Positions 1-8,802 are shown, counted from the stretch's first letter. The stretch: DNA of 64,000 bases from Streptococcus didelphis DSM 15616 (GCF_000380005.1 NZ_KB904195.1:108477-172476); one strand, 5' to 3'. A program made the numbers and translations. The notes: generated by a model not told the origin, from the sequence alone.

Positions 1-1
1 A

Positions 2-526
2 GTCCTTACAGGTAAAGCGCGTGTAAAGGGACAACCAATTGCTCTAGCTATTATGGATTCTCGTTTTATTATGGCAAGTATGGGCACTGTTGTGGGTGAA
101 AAAATTACAGCCTTATTTGAATTGGCTACTAAGAAAGGTCTTCCACTTATTATCTTTACAGCTTCTGGTGGAGCCAGGATGCAGGAAGGAACCTTAAGCT
201 TAATGCAGATGGCAAAAGTTTCAGCTGCTGTTAAAAAACATTCTAATGCAGGCCTTTTTTACTTAACTATTTTGACTGACCCTACTACTGGTGGTGTAAC
301 AGCCAGTTTTGCTATGCAGGGTGATATTATTATTGCTGAGCCCCAATCCCTTGTTGGTTTTGCGGGGAGAAGGGTTATTGAAACGACTGTTCGTGAAAAT
401 TTACCTGAAGATTTTCAAAAGGCAGAGTTTCTTTTGGCACATGGTTTTATTGATACCATTGTAAAAAGGACAGATATGAGAGATACCATAGCTTATTTAG
501 TGGCTTTTCATGGAGGTAGTCGATGA
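2..526 (+). CDS. accD: Acetyl-CoA carboxylase carboxyltransferase subunit beta (5' end missing)
   Basis: Beta subunit of the acetyl-CoA carboxylase carboxyltransferase, which with AccA moves the carboxyl group from biotinylated BCCP to acetyl-CoA to make malonyl-CoA for fatty-acid synthesis in the cytoplasm. The reading frame is already open at base 2, so the gene begins outside the window; the zinc-ribbon N-terminus is not visible. The visible part carries the crotonase-type core with [11 protein letters not shown] and the glycine-rich [11 protein letters not shown], both typical of AccD, and ends [17 protein letters not shown], as in the family. The stop codon overlaps the accA start (ATGA at 523-526), so the two subunits are translationally coupled. 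In streptococci these are the last genes of the fab-acc operon. Confidence 0.96.
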   Translation, partial: VLTGKARVKGQPIALAIMDSRFIMASMGTVVGEKITALFELATKKGLPLIIFTASGGARMQEGTLSLMQMAKVSAAVKKHSNAGLFYLTILTDPTTGGVTASFAMQGDIIIAEPQSLVGFAGRRVIETTVRENLPEDFQKAEFLLAHGFIDTIVKRTDMRDTIAYLVAFHGGSR

Positions 527-1293
527 CAGATGTTACAAGAATTTTAAAAGAGGCCAGAGATCAGGGCCGTCTTAGCACTTTAGAATATGCTAACTATATC
601 TTTGACCACTTTATGGAACTTCATGGAGATAGGTATTTTGCTGATGATGGAGCTATCGTTGGTGGTATTGGTTATTTAGAAGATTGTCCTGTCACTGTCA
701 TTGGGATTCAAAAAGGTTCTAATTTACAAGAAAACCTGTTTAGAAATTTTGGTCAACCTAATCCAGAAGGTTATCGTAAAGCTTTGCGCCTTATGAAGCA
801 AGCTGAAAAATTTGGCCGACCAATAGTAACCCTGATTAATACCGCGGGCGCTTATCCAGGTGTGGGTGCTGAGGAAAGGGGACAAGGAGAAGCTATTGCT
901 AGAAATCTTTTAGAGATGAGTGACTTGTCTGTTCCTATTATTGCTATTATTATTGGTGAAGGAGGATCAGGAGGAGCCTTAGCTTTAGCTTTAGCCGATC
1001 AAGTTTGGATGCTTGAGAATACCATCTATGCTGTTTTAAGTCCAGAAGGATTTGCTTCTATTTTATGGAAGGATGGTTCAAGGGCAACAGAAGCAGCTGA
1101 ATTGATGAAAATTACAGCCAAAGACCTTTATCAGTTGCAGGTTATTGATAAAATCATTCCTGAACGAGGCTATTTTTCTAGTGAAATCATGGATAATCTT
1201 AAGGAAGAACTAATTAAAGAATTAACTTACTTAAGAGGTTTGTCGCAAGAAGAGCTTTTAGAGAAGCGTTATCAAAGGTTTAGAAAATTTTAA
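523..1293 (+). CDS. accA: Acetyl-CoA carboxylase carboxyltransferase subunit alpha
   Basis: Alpha subunit of the acetyl-CoA carboxylase carboxyltransferase (256 aa, normal for streptococci, which have a shorter AccA than E. coli). Visible family motifs are [18 protein letters not shown] near the N-terminus, [17 protein letters not shown] in the middle and [16 protein letters not shown], the oxyanion-hole and CoA-binding region, around residues 145-160. It overlaps accD by four bases, which favours equal synthesis of the two subunits. It is the last gene of the operon; the palindrome at 1294-1373 serves as its terminator. Confidence 0.97.
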   Translation: MTDVTRILKEARDQGRLSTLEYANYIFDHFMELHGDRYFADDGAIVGGIGYLEDCPVTVIGIQKGSNLQENLFRNFGQPNPEGYRKALRLMKQAEKFGRPIVTLINTAGAYPGVGAEERGQGEAIARNLLEMSDLSVPIIAIIIGEGGSGGALALALADQVWMLENTIYAVLSPEGFASILWKDGSRATEAAELMKITAKDLYQLQVIDKIIPERGYFSSEIMDNLKEELIKELTYLRGLSQEELLEKRYQRFRKF

Positions 1294-1373
1294 AAATCCT
1301 AGAATGTACTGATTCCTAAAAGTTGGATAAAAAAACTAACGATTGGGGTGCAGTTCAGAACAGGATTTTTTTC
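1294..1373 (+). terminator. Long imperfect palindrome ending the accDA operon; IS-end-like core
   Basis: The outer arms AAATCCT/AGGATTT are followed by a T-run, so this can act as a Rho-independent terminator for accA. The inner arms contain TGAACTGCACCCCAATC on the minus strand and a degraded partner TGTACTGATTCCTAAAAG on the plus strand. Related elements lie at 4109-4181 and 27723-27819. The inner motif resembles terminal repeats of IS3/IS150-type elements; that resemblance is from memory, not a search. Confidence 0.7.
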
Positions 1374-1381
1374 TTACTCAT

Positions 1382-1430
1382 AAAAAAAGACCAGTTATTA
1401 ATCTATTTAGGAGACTAAAAACTGGTTTTT
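1382..1430 (-). terminator. serS terminator
   Basis: On the minus strand the arms ACCAGTT and AACTGGT are separated by about 22 nt and followed by seven T residues, just downstream of the serS stop codon. Confidence 0.75.
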
Positions 1431-1456
1431 GCTTGTCATTTAGAAAGATTTTTTAA

Positions 1457-2734
1457 CTATTTAGCTGCAATAACTTCTAGACCACCCATATATGGACGGA
1501 GTACTTCTGGTATTGTTACAGAACCATCTTCATTTTGATAATTTTCAAGAATTGCTGCTACAGTACGACCGACAGCAAGACCAGAACCGTTTAAGGTGTG
1601 GAGGAGTTTAACTTTTCCATCTGCTTCATCACGGTAACGGATTTGAGCACGGCGTGCTTGGAAGTCTTCAGTATTTGAACAACTTGAAATTTCACGATAG
1701 GTATTTTGAGCAGGAATCCAGACTTCCAAATCATAGGTTTTAGCAGCTGAGAAGCCCATGTCACCAGTGCAAAGCGTAATAACGCGATAAGGTAGCTTTA
1801 ATTTTTGCAGAATATTTTCAGCATTAGCAGTCATTTTTTCCAACTCTTGGTATGATTCTTCAGGTTTTGCAAATTTGACCATTTCAACCTTGTGGAATTG
1901 GTGGAGACGAATCAAGCCACGGGTATCACGTCCAGCTGATCCAGCTTCTGAACGAAATGAAGGGCTCATTGCTGTAAAGTAAATTGGTAGTTCTTTACCT
2001 TCTAGGATTTCCCCACGATAGTAGTTTGTAAGAGGAACCTCAGCTGTTGGGATTAAAACATAGTTACTATCAGCTAGTTCAAAGGTATCTTCTTTAAATT
2101 TAGGATATTGGCCAGTACCAAACATTGATTCATGATTAACCATGTAAGGAGGGATTATTTCTTGATAGCCTTCTTTGATATGCTCATCCAGCATAAAGTT
2201 GTAAATGGCACGTTCCAGACGAGCACCGAGATTTTTATAGAATAAGAAACGTGCTCCAGTAACCTTGCCTCCACGTTCCCAATCAAGGATATCTAAGTCT
2301 TCACCAAGTTCCCAGTGAGGCTTTGCTTCAAAGTCAAATTGACGAGGCTCACCCCAGCGACGTACTTCAACATTCTCATCTTCATCTTCACCAATAGGAA
2401 CAGAATCATGAGGAGTGTTTGGAAGTACAGTAATGACTTGAGTCACCTGATTGTCAATAGTATTTAATTCAGCATCGATAACTTTAATATCTGAAGATAC
2501 TTGTTGCATGTCTGCAATTTGTTGGCTGGCATCTTCTTTTTGACGCTTAGCTTGGGCAATAGCAGCAGATGCAAGGTTGCGTTCAGCCTTTAAATCTTCA
2601 GATTTTACTAATAATTGGCGACGTTTTTCATCAAGTTCTTTTAACTGATTTAAAGTATCTTCTGAGACTCCACGATTTTGCAATTTTTTAGCCACGGCAT
2701 CAAAATCAGTACGGATACGTTTAAGATCTAGCAT
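1457..2734 (-). CDS. serS: Seryl-tRNA synthetase
   Basis: Charges tRNA-Ser with serine in the cytoplasm; class II aminoacyl-tRNA synthetase, 425 aa, full length. The N-terminal ~110 residues form the long charged coiled-coil arm that grips the tRNA-Ser variable arm. Class II motif 2 appears as [21 protein letters not shown] and motif 3 as [18 protein letters not shown] near the C-terminus. The ATG is preceded by AAAGGAGAA at good spacing. It is monocistronic, with its own promoter and a T-box leader upstream and a terminator downstream. The tRNA-Ser(GGA) gene at 20040 is one of its substrates. Confidence 0.98.
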   Translation of the reverse strand: MLDLKRIRTDFDAVAKKLQNRGVSEDTLNQLKELDEKRRQLLVKSEDLKAERNLASAAIAQAKRQKEDASQQIADMQQVSSDIKVIDAELNTIDNQVTQVITVLPNTPHDSVPIGEDEDENVEVRRWGEPRQFDFEAKPHWELGEDLDILDWERGGKVTGARFLFYKNLGARLERAIYNFMLDEHIKEGYQEIIPPYMVNHESMFGTGQYPKFKEDTFELADSNYVLIPTAEVPLTNYYRGEILEGKELPIYFTAMSPSFRSEAGSAGRDTRGLIRLHQFHKVEMVKFAKPEESYQELEKMTANAENILQKLKLPYRVITLCTGDMGFSAAKTYDLEVWIPAQNTYREISSCSNTEDFQARRAQIRYRDEADGKVKLLHTLNGSGLAVGRTVAAILENYQNEDGSVTIPEVLRPYMGGLEVIAAK

Positions 2735-2760
2735 ATGATTCTCCTTTATAAAAATAGAAA

Positions 2761-2935
2761 GTAAAAAGCACAGATTGGAAGATGCTGGAGCGCTTTAGCG
2801 CGGTTCCATCCAGCTTCACAATCTGTGCACTTAATTGTTATGTAATTAATAAATCGGTAGAATTTCATGTTATTTCCCTATCTGTTCACAGCAACCACAG
2901 ACTTCCTTAAAGGGTAGGAACACTACTTATCCGAT
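2761..2935 (-). promoter_or_regulatory. T-box leader of serS
   Basis: On the minus strand the leader contains the distal-loop-like segment GGTTGCTGTGAA, a probable specifier codon TCT (Ser; complement of 2859-2861) followed by A, and the T-box core GGATGGAACCGCG, one base off the canonical GGGTGGAACCGCG. The terminator stem GCACAGATT...AATCTGTGC spans 2768-2829 and ends in a T-run. Uncharged tRNA-Ser should pair with the T-box bulge and favour antitermination. The specifier assignment is less certain than the T-box identity. Confidence 0.88.
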
Positions 2936-2940
2936 AAGAC

Positions 2941-2968
2941 TATTATAACAAAATTGGAAAAATTGTAA
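2941..2968 (-). promoter_or_regulatory. serS promoter
   Basis: On the minus strand TTTACA (complement of 2963-2968), a 16-bp spacer and a perfect TATAAT (complement of 2941-2946) stand just upstream of the T-box leader. Confidence 0.8.
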
Positions 2969-3021
2969 ATAAAAAAGTAAGAGAAGCTAAAATTCCCAAA
3001 ATAGCGTAATTAAATGACTTA

Positions 3022-3039
3022 TGATAGAATGTTTTCATG
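3022..3039 (+). promoter_or_regulatory. Extended -10 promoter abutting the acyltransferase start
   Basis: TG-A-TAGAAT (hexamer 3025-3030) is followed by exactly six bases (GTTTTC) and the ATG at 3037. The usual start distance would place the transcript 5' end at the start codon, and no Shine-Dalgarno sequence is visible. See the leaderless-gene finding. Confidence 0.6.
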
Positions 3040-4104
3040 ATAAAAAAATCACCTAAAGTAAATAGAAAGCACCATTATGGTTTAGATTTGTTACGTATCA
3101 TCTCCATGTTTATGATTGTTGTGACACATGTTTTAGGAAAAGGGGGATTAAGGTCTAGTGTAGCTGGTCAGACAGACTCTTATTTTATTACGACATGGGT
3201 TATTCAAGTATTAGTATATGGTGCTGTGAACTGCTATGCTCTAATTAGTGGTTATGTGGGTGCTGATTCTACCTATAAATATTCCAAATTGGCTAACATT
3301 TGGTTACAGGTTTTCTTTTATACTTTTAGTATTACAGCTATCTTTGCTCTTTTGGGATTTCCAGTTACAATTGATAATTGGCGACAGGCTTTTTTCCCTA
3401 TTGTTAGTGGGGAGTATTGGTATATGTCTGCTTACTTTGGTTTACTTGTTTTTATGCCTATTATAAATGGAGGACTTCATTCCTTAACAGATCGGCAATT
3501 AAAGCATCTAGTTATCTTAATTGCTTTTACCTTTTCTATTCTTCCAGCTATGATGAATAATCAGGTTTCGGAATTTTCCTTGAGTAAAGGCTTTGAAATG
3601 ACTTGGTTACTCATTCTTTATATTGTAGGAGCCTATTTCAAGCGTTTAGATTTAAGTCGTTTTAAGACTAAGCAGCTCCTGCTTACTTATGCTCTATCAA
3701 TGGTTGTTACTTATGTTATGAAATTTATAGTGGGCAATATCTGGTACTGGTATGTATCGCCAAGTTTAAGTTTAGGGGCCGTTTGTTTATTTATAGTATT
3801 TGCTAAAATGACGATTCATACAGAGACTAAACTTTTTAAGTTTATTGTTCTTGTTTCTCCAACGACTTTAGGGATTTATTTGGCTCATTTACATCCTTTG
3901 TTGGTTAAATTTCTAATCCGTGATTTTGCTGAACCTTTTGTAAATGCCCCTATTCTTTTATATCCTTGCTTGATTTTAGGAGTAAGTCTTCTTATTTATC
4001 TGCTGGCTTTTTTAATTGAAAAAGGTCGCTTACATCTCTTTGCTTTCTTGAAGGTGAATCGTTTAATGCAATGGATTGATTGTAAAATACCTTTTCAAGG
4101 ATAA
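3037..4104 (+). CDS. Acyltransferase family 3 membrane protein
   Basis: Integral membrane acyltransferase of the acyltransferase-3 family (OatA/WecH type), 355 aa with about ten hydrophobic segments. The N-terminal signature YGLDLLRIISMFMIVVTH carries the conserved R/H pair thought to be catalytic. These proteins usually move acetyl or succinyl groups onto cell-surface polysaccharide, peptidoglycan or lipids; the substrate here cannot be told. There is no C-terminal extracellular SGNH domain as in OatA, so it is the single-domain form. It stands alone between divergent serS and convergent manO, so context gives no help. The ATG lacks a ribosome-binding site and sits six bases after a -10 element. 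Confidence 0.85.
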   Translation: MIKKSPKVNRKHHYGLDLLRIISMFMIVVTHVLGKGGLRSSVAGQTDSYFITTWVIQVLVYGAVNCYALISGYVGADSTYKYSKLANIWLQVFFYTFSITAIFALLGFPVTIDNWRQAFFPIVSGEYWYMSAYFGLLVFMPIINGGLHSLTDRQLKHLVILIAFTFSILPAMMNNQVSEFSLSKGFEMTWLLILYIVGAYFKRLDLSRFKTKQLLLTYALSMVVTYVMKFIVGNIWYWYVSPSLSLGAVCLFIVFAKMTIHTETKLFKFIVLVSPTTLGIYLAHLHPLLVKFLIRDFAEPFVNAPILLYPCLILGVSLLIYLLAFLIEKGRLHLFAFLKVNRLMQWIDCKIPFQG

Positions 4105-4108
4105 GAAA

Positions 4109-4181
4109 AAGCTGAAATACTTGAACTGTACCAAAGTTTAGAAAGAAAATCTAAGATTGGGTCAGCTCATTATTTCAGCTT
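4109..4181. terminator. Bidirectional palindromic terminator, IS-end-like core
   Basis: Outer arms AAGCTGAAATA/TATTTCAGCTT enclose imperfect inner arms related to TGAACTGCACCCCAAAGTTAGA. It lies between the convergent acyltransferase and manO genes, and its right edge covers the manO stop codon. Same architecture as 1294-1373 and 27723-27819. Confidence 0.7.
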
Positions 4182-4545
4182 ATTTGTTACCTTTAAATAA
4201 TTTTTGCATGAGCAGTTGGATTAGGGTTGGGAGTTTAATAACCTTATCATTACCAATATGTTGTCGGGTAATTTTGAGAATCTTACCTGAATCTTTGGAG
4301 GCAAAAAGGAATTTCCCCTGATCTGTAAAAACTTCAAAATGTCTGCTGACCTTGTTTCTAGAAACATTTGCTCCAATTTGATTGATGGAGGTCCAAGGGA
4401 TTTGAACATAGTCATTAACATTTTTATCGTTATAAAATTCTAAAGCCTTATCGCCAACTAGAATTTTACCAACCTTCCCCCCCATGCCAAGATAGGAAGT
4501 TGCAGTAGTTTGAAATTCAACTATTTTATTTAATGATTGTGCCAT
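4180..4545 (-). CDS. manO: DUF956 family protein, mannose-PTS associated (ManO)
   Basis: Small soluble protein (121 aa) of the DUF956 family, found next to mannose-family PTS operons in lactic acid bacteria and streptococci and called ManO there. It is not a PTS phosphocarrier; a regulatory role in Man-PTS expression has been suggested but the mechanism is unclear. The sequence looks like a PH-like fold with alternating strands and two tryptophan/isoleucine-rich cores (VQIPWTSINQIGANV). A terminator (4586-4614) and an extended -10 promoter (TATAAT, complement of 4575-4580) separate it from manN, so it can be transcribed alone. The ATG follows AAAGGATGAT. Confidence 0.88.
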   Translation of the reverse strand: MAQSLNKIVEFQTTATSYLGMGGKVGKILVGDKALEFYNDKNVNDYVQIPWTSINQIGANVSRNKVSRHFEVFTDQGKFLFASKDSGKILKITRQHIGNDKVIKLPTLIQLLMQKLFKGNK

Positions 4546-4574
4546 ATATCATCCTTTAGAGTAATTTATGCTTG

Positions 4575-4614
4575 ATTATACCATAAAAGAGTTTCTGTGA
4601 GAAACTCTTTTTGT
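4575..4614 (-). terminator. manN terminator followed by the manO promoter
   Basis: On the minus strand the hairpin AAAGAGTTTCT-cac-AGAAACTCTTT (4586-4610) with T residues follows the manN stop. Immediately after it is TG-G-TATAAT (hexamer complement of 4575-4580), an extended -10 element that can drive manO separately. Confidence 0.7.
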
Positions 4615-4618
4615 GATA

Positions 4619-5530
4619 TTACATGATACCTGCAAGACGAGCAAGGATACCAACAGCAAACAAGGCAATAATGATTGTGATTGGTGAAACTTTTTTCTTA
4701 AGTAACCACATACATAAGAATGTTAGTAGTAAACCTGCTAATCCAGGAATTAATGAATCTAATTGATTTTGTAAAGTATTGGTTTTTTCTGGTGTTAAGC
4801 TTAAACCAGAAAGTGCTTTACCTAAAATACCTTGTAATTCAGCACCAGTAATGTTACCTTTAGGGAATTCAACGAAGGCACCTTTAGCTAATTTAGTAGC
4901 AGGTAGGTTAACTGTGAAGTTGATAGATACCCAACGTTCCACAAGAACTGCCAAGATAAACATACCAAGGATTGATGCTCCTTTAGTGATGTCTTGTAAG
5001 ATACCACCAGACATGTCTTTAGTGATTTCTTTACCTGATTTGTAGCCAAATTCTTGAGTATACCATAAGAAGGCCATACGGATAATATTCCATCCAAAGA
5101 AGAAAATCAGTGGACCCATGATATTACCAGAAGATGCGATAGAAGCACCAAGTGCACCTAGGATAGGACGAACTGTAAACCAGAATACTGGATCACCGAT
5201 ACCTGCAAGAGGTCCCATCATACCAATCTTAACCCCTTGGATTGCTTTGTCTTCAACTGGAGTACCATTTGCTTTTTCTTCTTCAAGGGCAAGTGTTACA
5301 CCGATGATTGGAGCAGCAACATATGGATGTGTATTAAAGAATTCCATGTGACGCTCAAGTGCAGCTGCACGGTCTTCTTGACTAGTATAAAGTTTTTTCA
5401 GAGCAGGAATAAGTGAGTAAGCCCAGCCCATGTTTTGCATACGTTCATAGTTCCAAGAACCTTGTAAGAATTGTGAACGCCACCAAACGCGTTGACGGTC
5501 TTTTTTAGTTAATTTAATTTGTTCAGTCAT
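4619..5530 (-). CDS. manN: Mannose-family PTS, EIID component
   Basis: Membrane subunit EIID of the mannose/glucose phosphotransferase system (303 aa, usual length). With ManM it forms the sugar channel while ManL phosphorylates the sugar. Visible signatures are the N-terminal RSQFLQGSWNYERMQNMGWAYSLIPAL and the MMGPLAGIGDPVFWFTVRPILGALG segment, both hallmarks of EIID, with hydrophobic segments toward the C-terminus. In streptococci the IIC/IID pair is also a receptor for class IIa bacteriocins. The gap to manM is 14 bp, so the two are co-transcribed and probably coupled. Confidence 0.97.
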   Translation of the reverse strand: MTEQIKLTKKDRQRVWWRSQFLQGSWNYERMQNMGWAYSLIPALKKLYTSQEDRAAALERHMEFFNTHPYVAAPIIGVTLALEEEKANGTPVEDKAIQGVKIGMMGPLAGIGDPVFWFTVRPILGALGASIASSGNIMGPLIFFFGWNIIRMAFLWYTQEFGYKSGKEITKDMSGGILQDITKGASILGMFILAVLVERWVSINFTVNLPATKLAKGAFVEFPKGNITGAELQGILGKALSGLSLTPEKTNTLQNQLDSLIPGLAGLLLTFLCMWLLKKKVSPITIIIALFAVGILARLAGIM

Positions 5531-5544
5531 TATCTTACTCCTCT

Positions 5545-6357
5545 CTAGTAGTCTTCCAAGATATCACCAATCGGATCTGTTGATCCAGCATTGGTGCTAC
5601 CACCGTTACCACCTTTTTTAGAAAGGTTGATATAGATGAAGGCAATTGCGACACCGATTGTACCCATTGCAATAAGTGTTAATTGACTTACAGCAGCAAG
5701 TGCAAAACCAAGTGCAAAGAATGGCCATACTTCACGAGTTGCCATCATGTTGATAACCATGGCATAACCAACGGCAACAACCATAGCACCACCAACTTGC
5801 ATACCACCATTTAACCATTCTGGCATCTTAGAAAGAATAGCTTGAACGGCTGAAGAAGGAATAGCAAGTAAAAGTGCTGCTGGAATAGCAATACGTAAAC
5901 CTTGAAGTAAGAGAGCGATAAAGTGGAAACGTTCAATAGCAGCAAAGTTACCTTCTGCAGCAGCTTTGTCACCAGCATGAACAAGGGCAGTTGATACGGT
6001 ACGAACAATCATAGTTAAGAATAGTCCAGCAACCGCAAGAGGGATAGCTGTTGAGTAAGCAAAGGTAACACCTTTAGGTGTAAAGTCGCCACCCTTAACC
6101 ATAATGATAGCAGCGGCAACTGAGGCAAGTGCAGCATCTGGTGCAACTGCTGCACCAATGTTTGCCCAACCAAGAGCTAACATTTGAAGTGTACCACCTA
6201 ACATGATACCAGCTTCTAAGTGACCAGTTACAAGCCCGATTAAGGTACATGCAACAAGTGGTTGATGAAATTGGAATTGGTCGAGGATACCTTCAAGTCC
6301 AGCAAAGAAGGCTACGATAACGACCAAAATCATTGAGATAATTGAAATATCTGTCAT
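5545..6357 (-). CDS. manM: Mannose-family PTS, EIIC component
   Basis: Membrane subunit EIIC of the Man PTS, 270 aa, almost wholly hydrophobic. It begins with the typical FFAGLEGILDQFQFHQPLVACTLIGLVTGHLEAGIMLGG stretch, and GWANIGAAVAPDAALASV forms part of the sugar-binding region in this family. It pairs with EIID (ManN). The ATG follows GAAAGGATATC. An unusually long 270-bp gap with repeats and hairpins lies between it and manL upstream, so its level may be set separately from manL. Confidence 0.97.
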   Translation of the reverse strand: MTDISIISMILVVIVAFFAGLEGILDQFQFHQPLVACTLIGLVTGHLEAGIMLGGTLQMLALGWANIGAAVAPDAALASVAAAIIMVKGGDFTPKGVTFAYSTAIPLAVAGLFLTMIVRTVSTALVHAGDKAAAEGNFAAIERFHFIALLLQGLRIAIPAALLLAIPSSAVQAILSKMPEWLNGGMQVGGAMVVAVGYAMVINMMATREVWPFFALGFALAAVSQLTLIAMGTIGVAIAFIYINLSKKGGNGGSTNAGSTDPIGDILEDY

Positions 6358-6382
6358 TTTGATATCCTTTCGAAATGTATAT

Positions 6383-6627
6383 AGGGATACTATTGTTAAA
6401 CAACTCTTAAAATAAAAAGAAGCCCCTAAATAGTATTATTTACAACCGCCCTAGCGGTTAGCGTGTAAGGAATAGATACTTTAGTAACATTCCCTAAAGA
6501 ATACTTACGCCCCTAAAAAAGTAATTCGATAATAATAACTTTTTTAGGTAGTGGGGTATGTAGCTAATCCGCCTCTAGCAGTTAGCGTGTAAGGAATAGA
6601 TACTTTAGTAACATTCCTTACTCATAC
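6383..6627 (-). repeat. manL-manM intergenic region: duplicated ~48-bp element plus hairpins
   Basis: Two near-identical direct copies lie at about 6446-6493 and 6569-6617. Each holds an inverted repeat GGAAT...ATTCC (in the second copy GTAAGGAAT/ATTCCTTAC, nine perfect pairs). Between them is a perfect 10-bp inverted repeat CTAAAAAAGT/ACTTTTTTAG at about 6512-6547. None has a clear terminator T-tail on the transcribed strand, which suggests processing or stability elements within the man mRNA. Confidence 0.8.
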
Positions 6628-7620
6628 TTAATTCACATTTGCTTTTTTTATTAAGTCGAATAAGTTCTTTTGTGAATCGTTTGGAACTTTACGAACATCA
6701 AACTTAACACCTAGTTGCTCTAGTTTTTCAAAGGCAGCAACGTCATCTTTATCCATAGATAAAACGTTGTTAACCATTGTTTTACCAGTTGAATGAGCCA
6801 TTGAACCAACATTTAATTCTTTAATGTCAACGCCACCTTCAATTGCACGTAAGGCATCTTGAACGGTTTCAAATAAGATAAGTGCTTGCGTATTTCCAAA
6901 ACGAGGGTCTTTTGAAACTTCAATAAGTTTGCTAATTGGAACGACGTTTGCTTTGACACCACCAGGAGCAGCTTGTTTAATAAGTTGCTTGCGTAGTTCA
7001 TCTTGGGCAACTTCATCAGAAGCTACAATAATACGATTTGCTTTAGAAGCAGGTGTCCATGATGTTGCCACCTGTCCATGTAAGAGACGTGTGTCAATAC
7101 GCGCAAGGTTGATTTTTAATTTACCATCTCCGATGACAGTTCCTTCAGGAATAGCACCGTGAACCACTGGGGCAGCTGCTTTTACTTCAGAAGTTTCCTC
7201 AACTGGGTTAAGTTCTTCTGGAAGAGCCTTAACGCCATCCTTAGATTCTTTAATAATATTAGCTGCAACTTGTTCAACCCCAGCGTTAGCGTCCATCATA
7301 CGCTCTGTGTAAGATTGAATAAGCATTGGCAGGTTAAGACCTGTGATGATTGCCATTTTACGGTCAGGATTTTCACCCATAACACGACTAGCTTGGTTAA
7401 ATGGAGATCCACTCCAAAGGTCAGCTAGGACAAGGATTTCATCATCAGCATCAAATTGTGCGATAGCATTGTTGAAGTGTCCATATAAATCATCAGGTCC
7501 TTCATTTGGCATGAAAGTTACAACTTGAACTTTCTCTTGCTCGCCAAAAATCATAGAACCAGATTGATGAATACCTTCAGCAAATTTACCGTGGCTGGCA
7601 ATAATAATACCGATACCCAT
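6628..7620 (-). CDS. manL: Mannose-family PTS, EIIAB component
   Basis: Cytoplasmic EIIAB of the mannose/glucose PTS (330 aa). The N-terminal EIIA domain (about 1-135) starts [16 protein letters not shown], whose histidine at position 10 takes phosphate from HPr. An Ala/Glu/Pro linker follows, then EIIB from about residue 165 with [18 protein letters not shown], whose histidine passes the phosphate to the sugar. First gene of the man operon. The promoter at 7735-7763 has a CcpA (cre) site in its spacer, so carbon-catabolite control is likely. The ATG follows AAGGAGGAAG, a strong ribosome-binding site. Confidence 0.98.
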   Translation of the reverse strand: MGIGIIIASHGKFAEGIHQSGSMIFGEQEKVQVVTFMPNEGPDDLYGHFNNAIAQFDADDEILVLADLWSGSPFNQASRVMGENPDRKMAIITGLNLPMLIQSYTERMMDANAGVEQVAANIIKESKDGVKALPEELNPVEETSEVKAAAPVVHGAIPEGTVIGDGKLKINLARIDTRLLHGQVATSWTPASKANRIIVASDEVAQDELRKQLIKQAAPGGVKANVVPISKLIEVSKDPRFGNTQALILFETVQDALRAIEGGVDIKELNVGSMAHSTGKTMVNNVLSMDKDDVAAFEKLEQLGVKFDVRKVPNDSQKNLFDLIKKANVN

Positions 7621-7678
7621 TCTTGTTCTTCCTCCTTATATAATTTTTTTCGTTGAAATGAAGAAGAATAATCTCCTT

Positions 7679-7695
7679 CCAAATTTTAAATTTGG
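7679..7695. promoter_or_regulatory. Perfect palindrome in the manL leader
   Basis: CCAAATTT-T-AAATTTGG, 8-bp arms around a single base, lies between the man promoter and manL. It could be a protein-binding site; the one-base centre makes it a poor RNA hairpin. No factor assigned. Confidence 0.45.
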
Positions 7696-7734
7696 CAATT
7701 CTTTTTCCTTTAAACGAAATTCAAGAACGTCTCT

Positions 7735-7763
7735 ATTTTAAAACGTTTTCAACAAAAAATCAA
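7735..7763 (-). promoter_or_regulatory. manL promoter with cre site in the spacer
   Basis: On the minus strand TTGATT, a 17-bp spacer and TAAAAT. The spacer and -10 contain TTGAAAACGTTTTAA (complement of 7738-7752), a good match to the CcpA cre consensus. A cre between -35 and -10 would block RNA polymerase. The rest of the gap up to 7945 is AT-rich; I see only a loose ATCAAAT...ATTTGAT inverted repeat. Confidence 0.8.
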
Positions 7764-7945
7764 TACTTTTTGAAAATTTATTATAAAATATGAAAAAATT
7801 TTCAGAATTCGGTAGAATATAATCAAATTTACGGGTGATAATGGTATTATATTACGATTTGATATGAAAAAAGACAGAAAATTATCTGGAAAAAACCATG
7901 ATAGGTGAAAACGGATTTTACTTAACTTAAGCAATAAACGAATAT

Positions 7946-7976
7946 AAAAAGACCCCTCTTTACTAAGAGTGATCTG
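7946..7976 (-). terminator. Terminator of the Cof-type HAD gene
   Basis: On the minus strand the imperfect stem AGATCACTCTT-agta-AAGAGGGGTCT is followed by TTTTT, just after the HAD stop codon. Confidence 0.7.
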
Positions 7977-7983
7977 TGCAAAT

Positions 7984-8796
7984 TTATAAGAAAAGTTCTT
8001 CTAATTTTTTAGCGACTCCGTCTTCTTCATTTGAAAATTCAAGCTGTTGATCTGCAAAGGGAAGAAGGACTGGACTAGCATTTTTCATAGCATAACCAGT
8101 TCCTGCCAAGGCTAGCATTTCGGTATCATTATGCTCATCTCCAAAGGCAATCAAATCTTTTTTATCTTTATTTAAAACTCCCAGTAAATAATTGAGTGCA
8201 TATGCCTTGTTAATATTTTTAGGGGAAATCTCTAGGATATTCAGGGGTCCACCCCAAGAATCAATCTCAATTTCATCTTTAAAGAAGGCTCTCATACTCT
8301 TAGCTAGGGCGTATTTATCCTGGTGATGGGTTTGTGTTAAGAGAGCATTAGGATTGCGGGTTATTTTTACTTCTTCTAACATCATCTCATCTGTTATAGC
8401 CTCAACTCCAAACAATTGCGGGTTAATTTTATCTCGATGGCTAAAGGTGATATAAAAGTTTTTACGATACTCACTAGCAATGAAATCCATTTGGAAGTCA
8501 TTTTGGTATTTTAAAATATCAAAAAGATATTTCCTATCTAAGGTCACATTATGCTCAAAAGCCCATTTTTGTTCTGGCATATGCGTTAAGGAACCATTAA
8601 AGGTAATAATAGGTGTTTTTAAATTTAGTTGCAGATAGTAGTCTAGCGCCATCCGATAAGGTCGTCCAGTAGAAATAATAACCTGATGTCCTTTTTCTTG
8701 AACTTTAGCAATTATTTTTTTTGTATAATCAGAAATAGTATTATCATGATGTAGCAAGGTACCATCTAAGTCAATAGCAATCAATTTTTTTCTCAT
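7984..8796 (-). CDS. Cof-type HAD-IIB family hydrolase
   Basis: Haloacid-dehalogenase phosphatase of the Cof/YidA class (270 aa). Motif I IDLDGTLL with the nucleophile and acid/base aspartates is at residues 8-15; motif II is ISTGRP; motif IV FGDEHNDTEML near the C-terminus binds Mg2+. A cap domain lies between. Members dephosphorylate sugar phosphates, FMN or PLP precursors; the substrate cannot be read from sequence. Its TATAAT (complement of 8803-8808, extended TGG) ends six bases before the ATG, with no room for a ribosome-binding site. Confidence 0.9.
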   Translation of the reverse strand: MRKKLIAIDLDGTLLHHDNTISDYTKKIIAKVQEKGHQVIISTGRPYRMALDYYLQLNLKTPIITFNGSLTHMPEQKWAFEHNVTLDRKYLFDILKYQNDFQMDFIASEYRKNFYITFSHRDKINPQLFGVEAITDEMMLEEVKITRNPNALLTQTHHQDKYALAKSMRAFFKDEIEIDSWGGPLNILEISPKNINKAYALNYLLGVLNKDKKDLIAFGDEHNDTEMLALAGTGYAMKNASPVLLPFADQQLEFSNEEDGVAKKLEELFL

Positions 8797-8802
8797 AAAG
8801 TG

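Noticed and set aside
1294..1373. Full insertion sequence at the IS-end-like palindromes
   Set aside because: The two facing arms are separated by only a few bases; there is no transposase sequence, so these are not intact elements.
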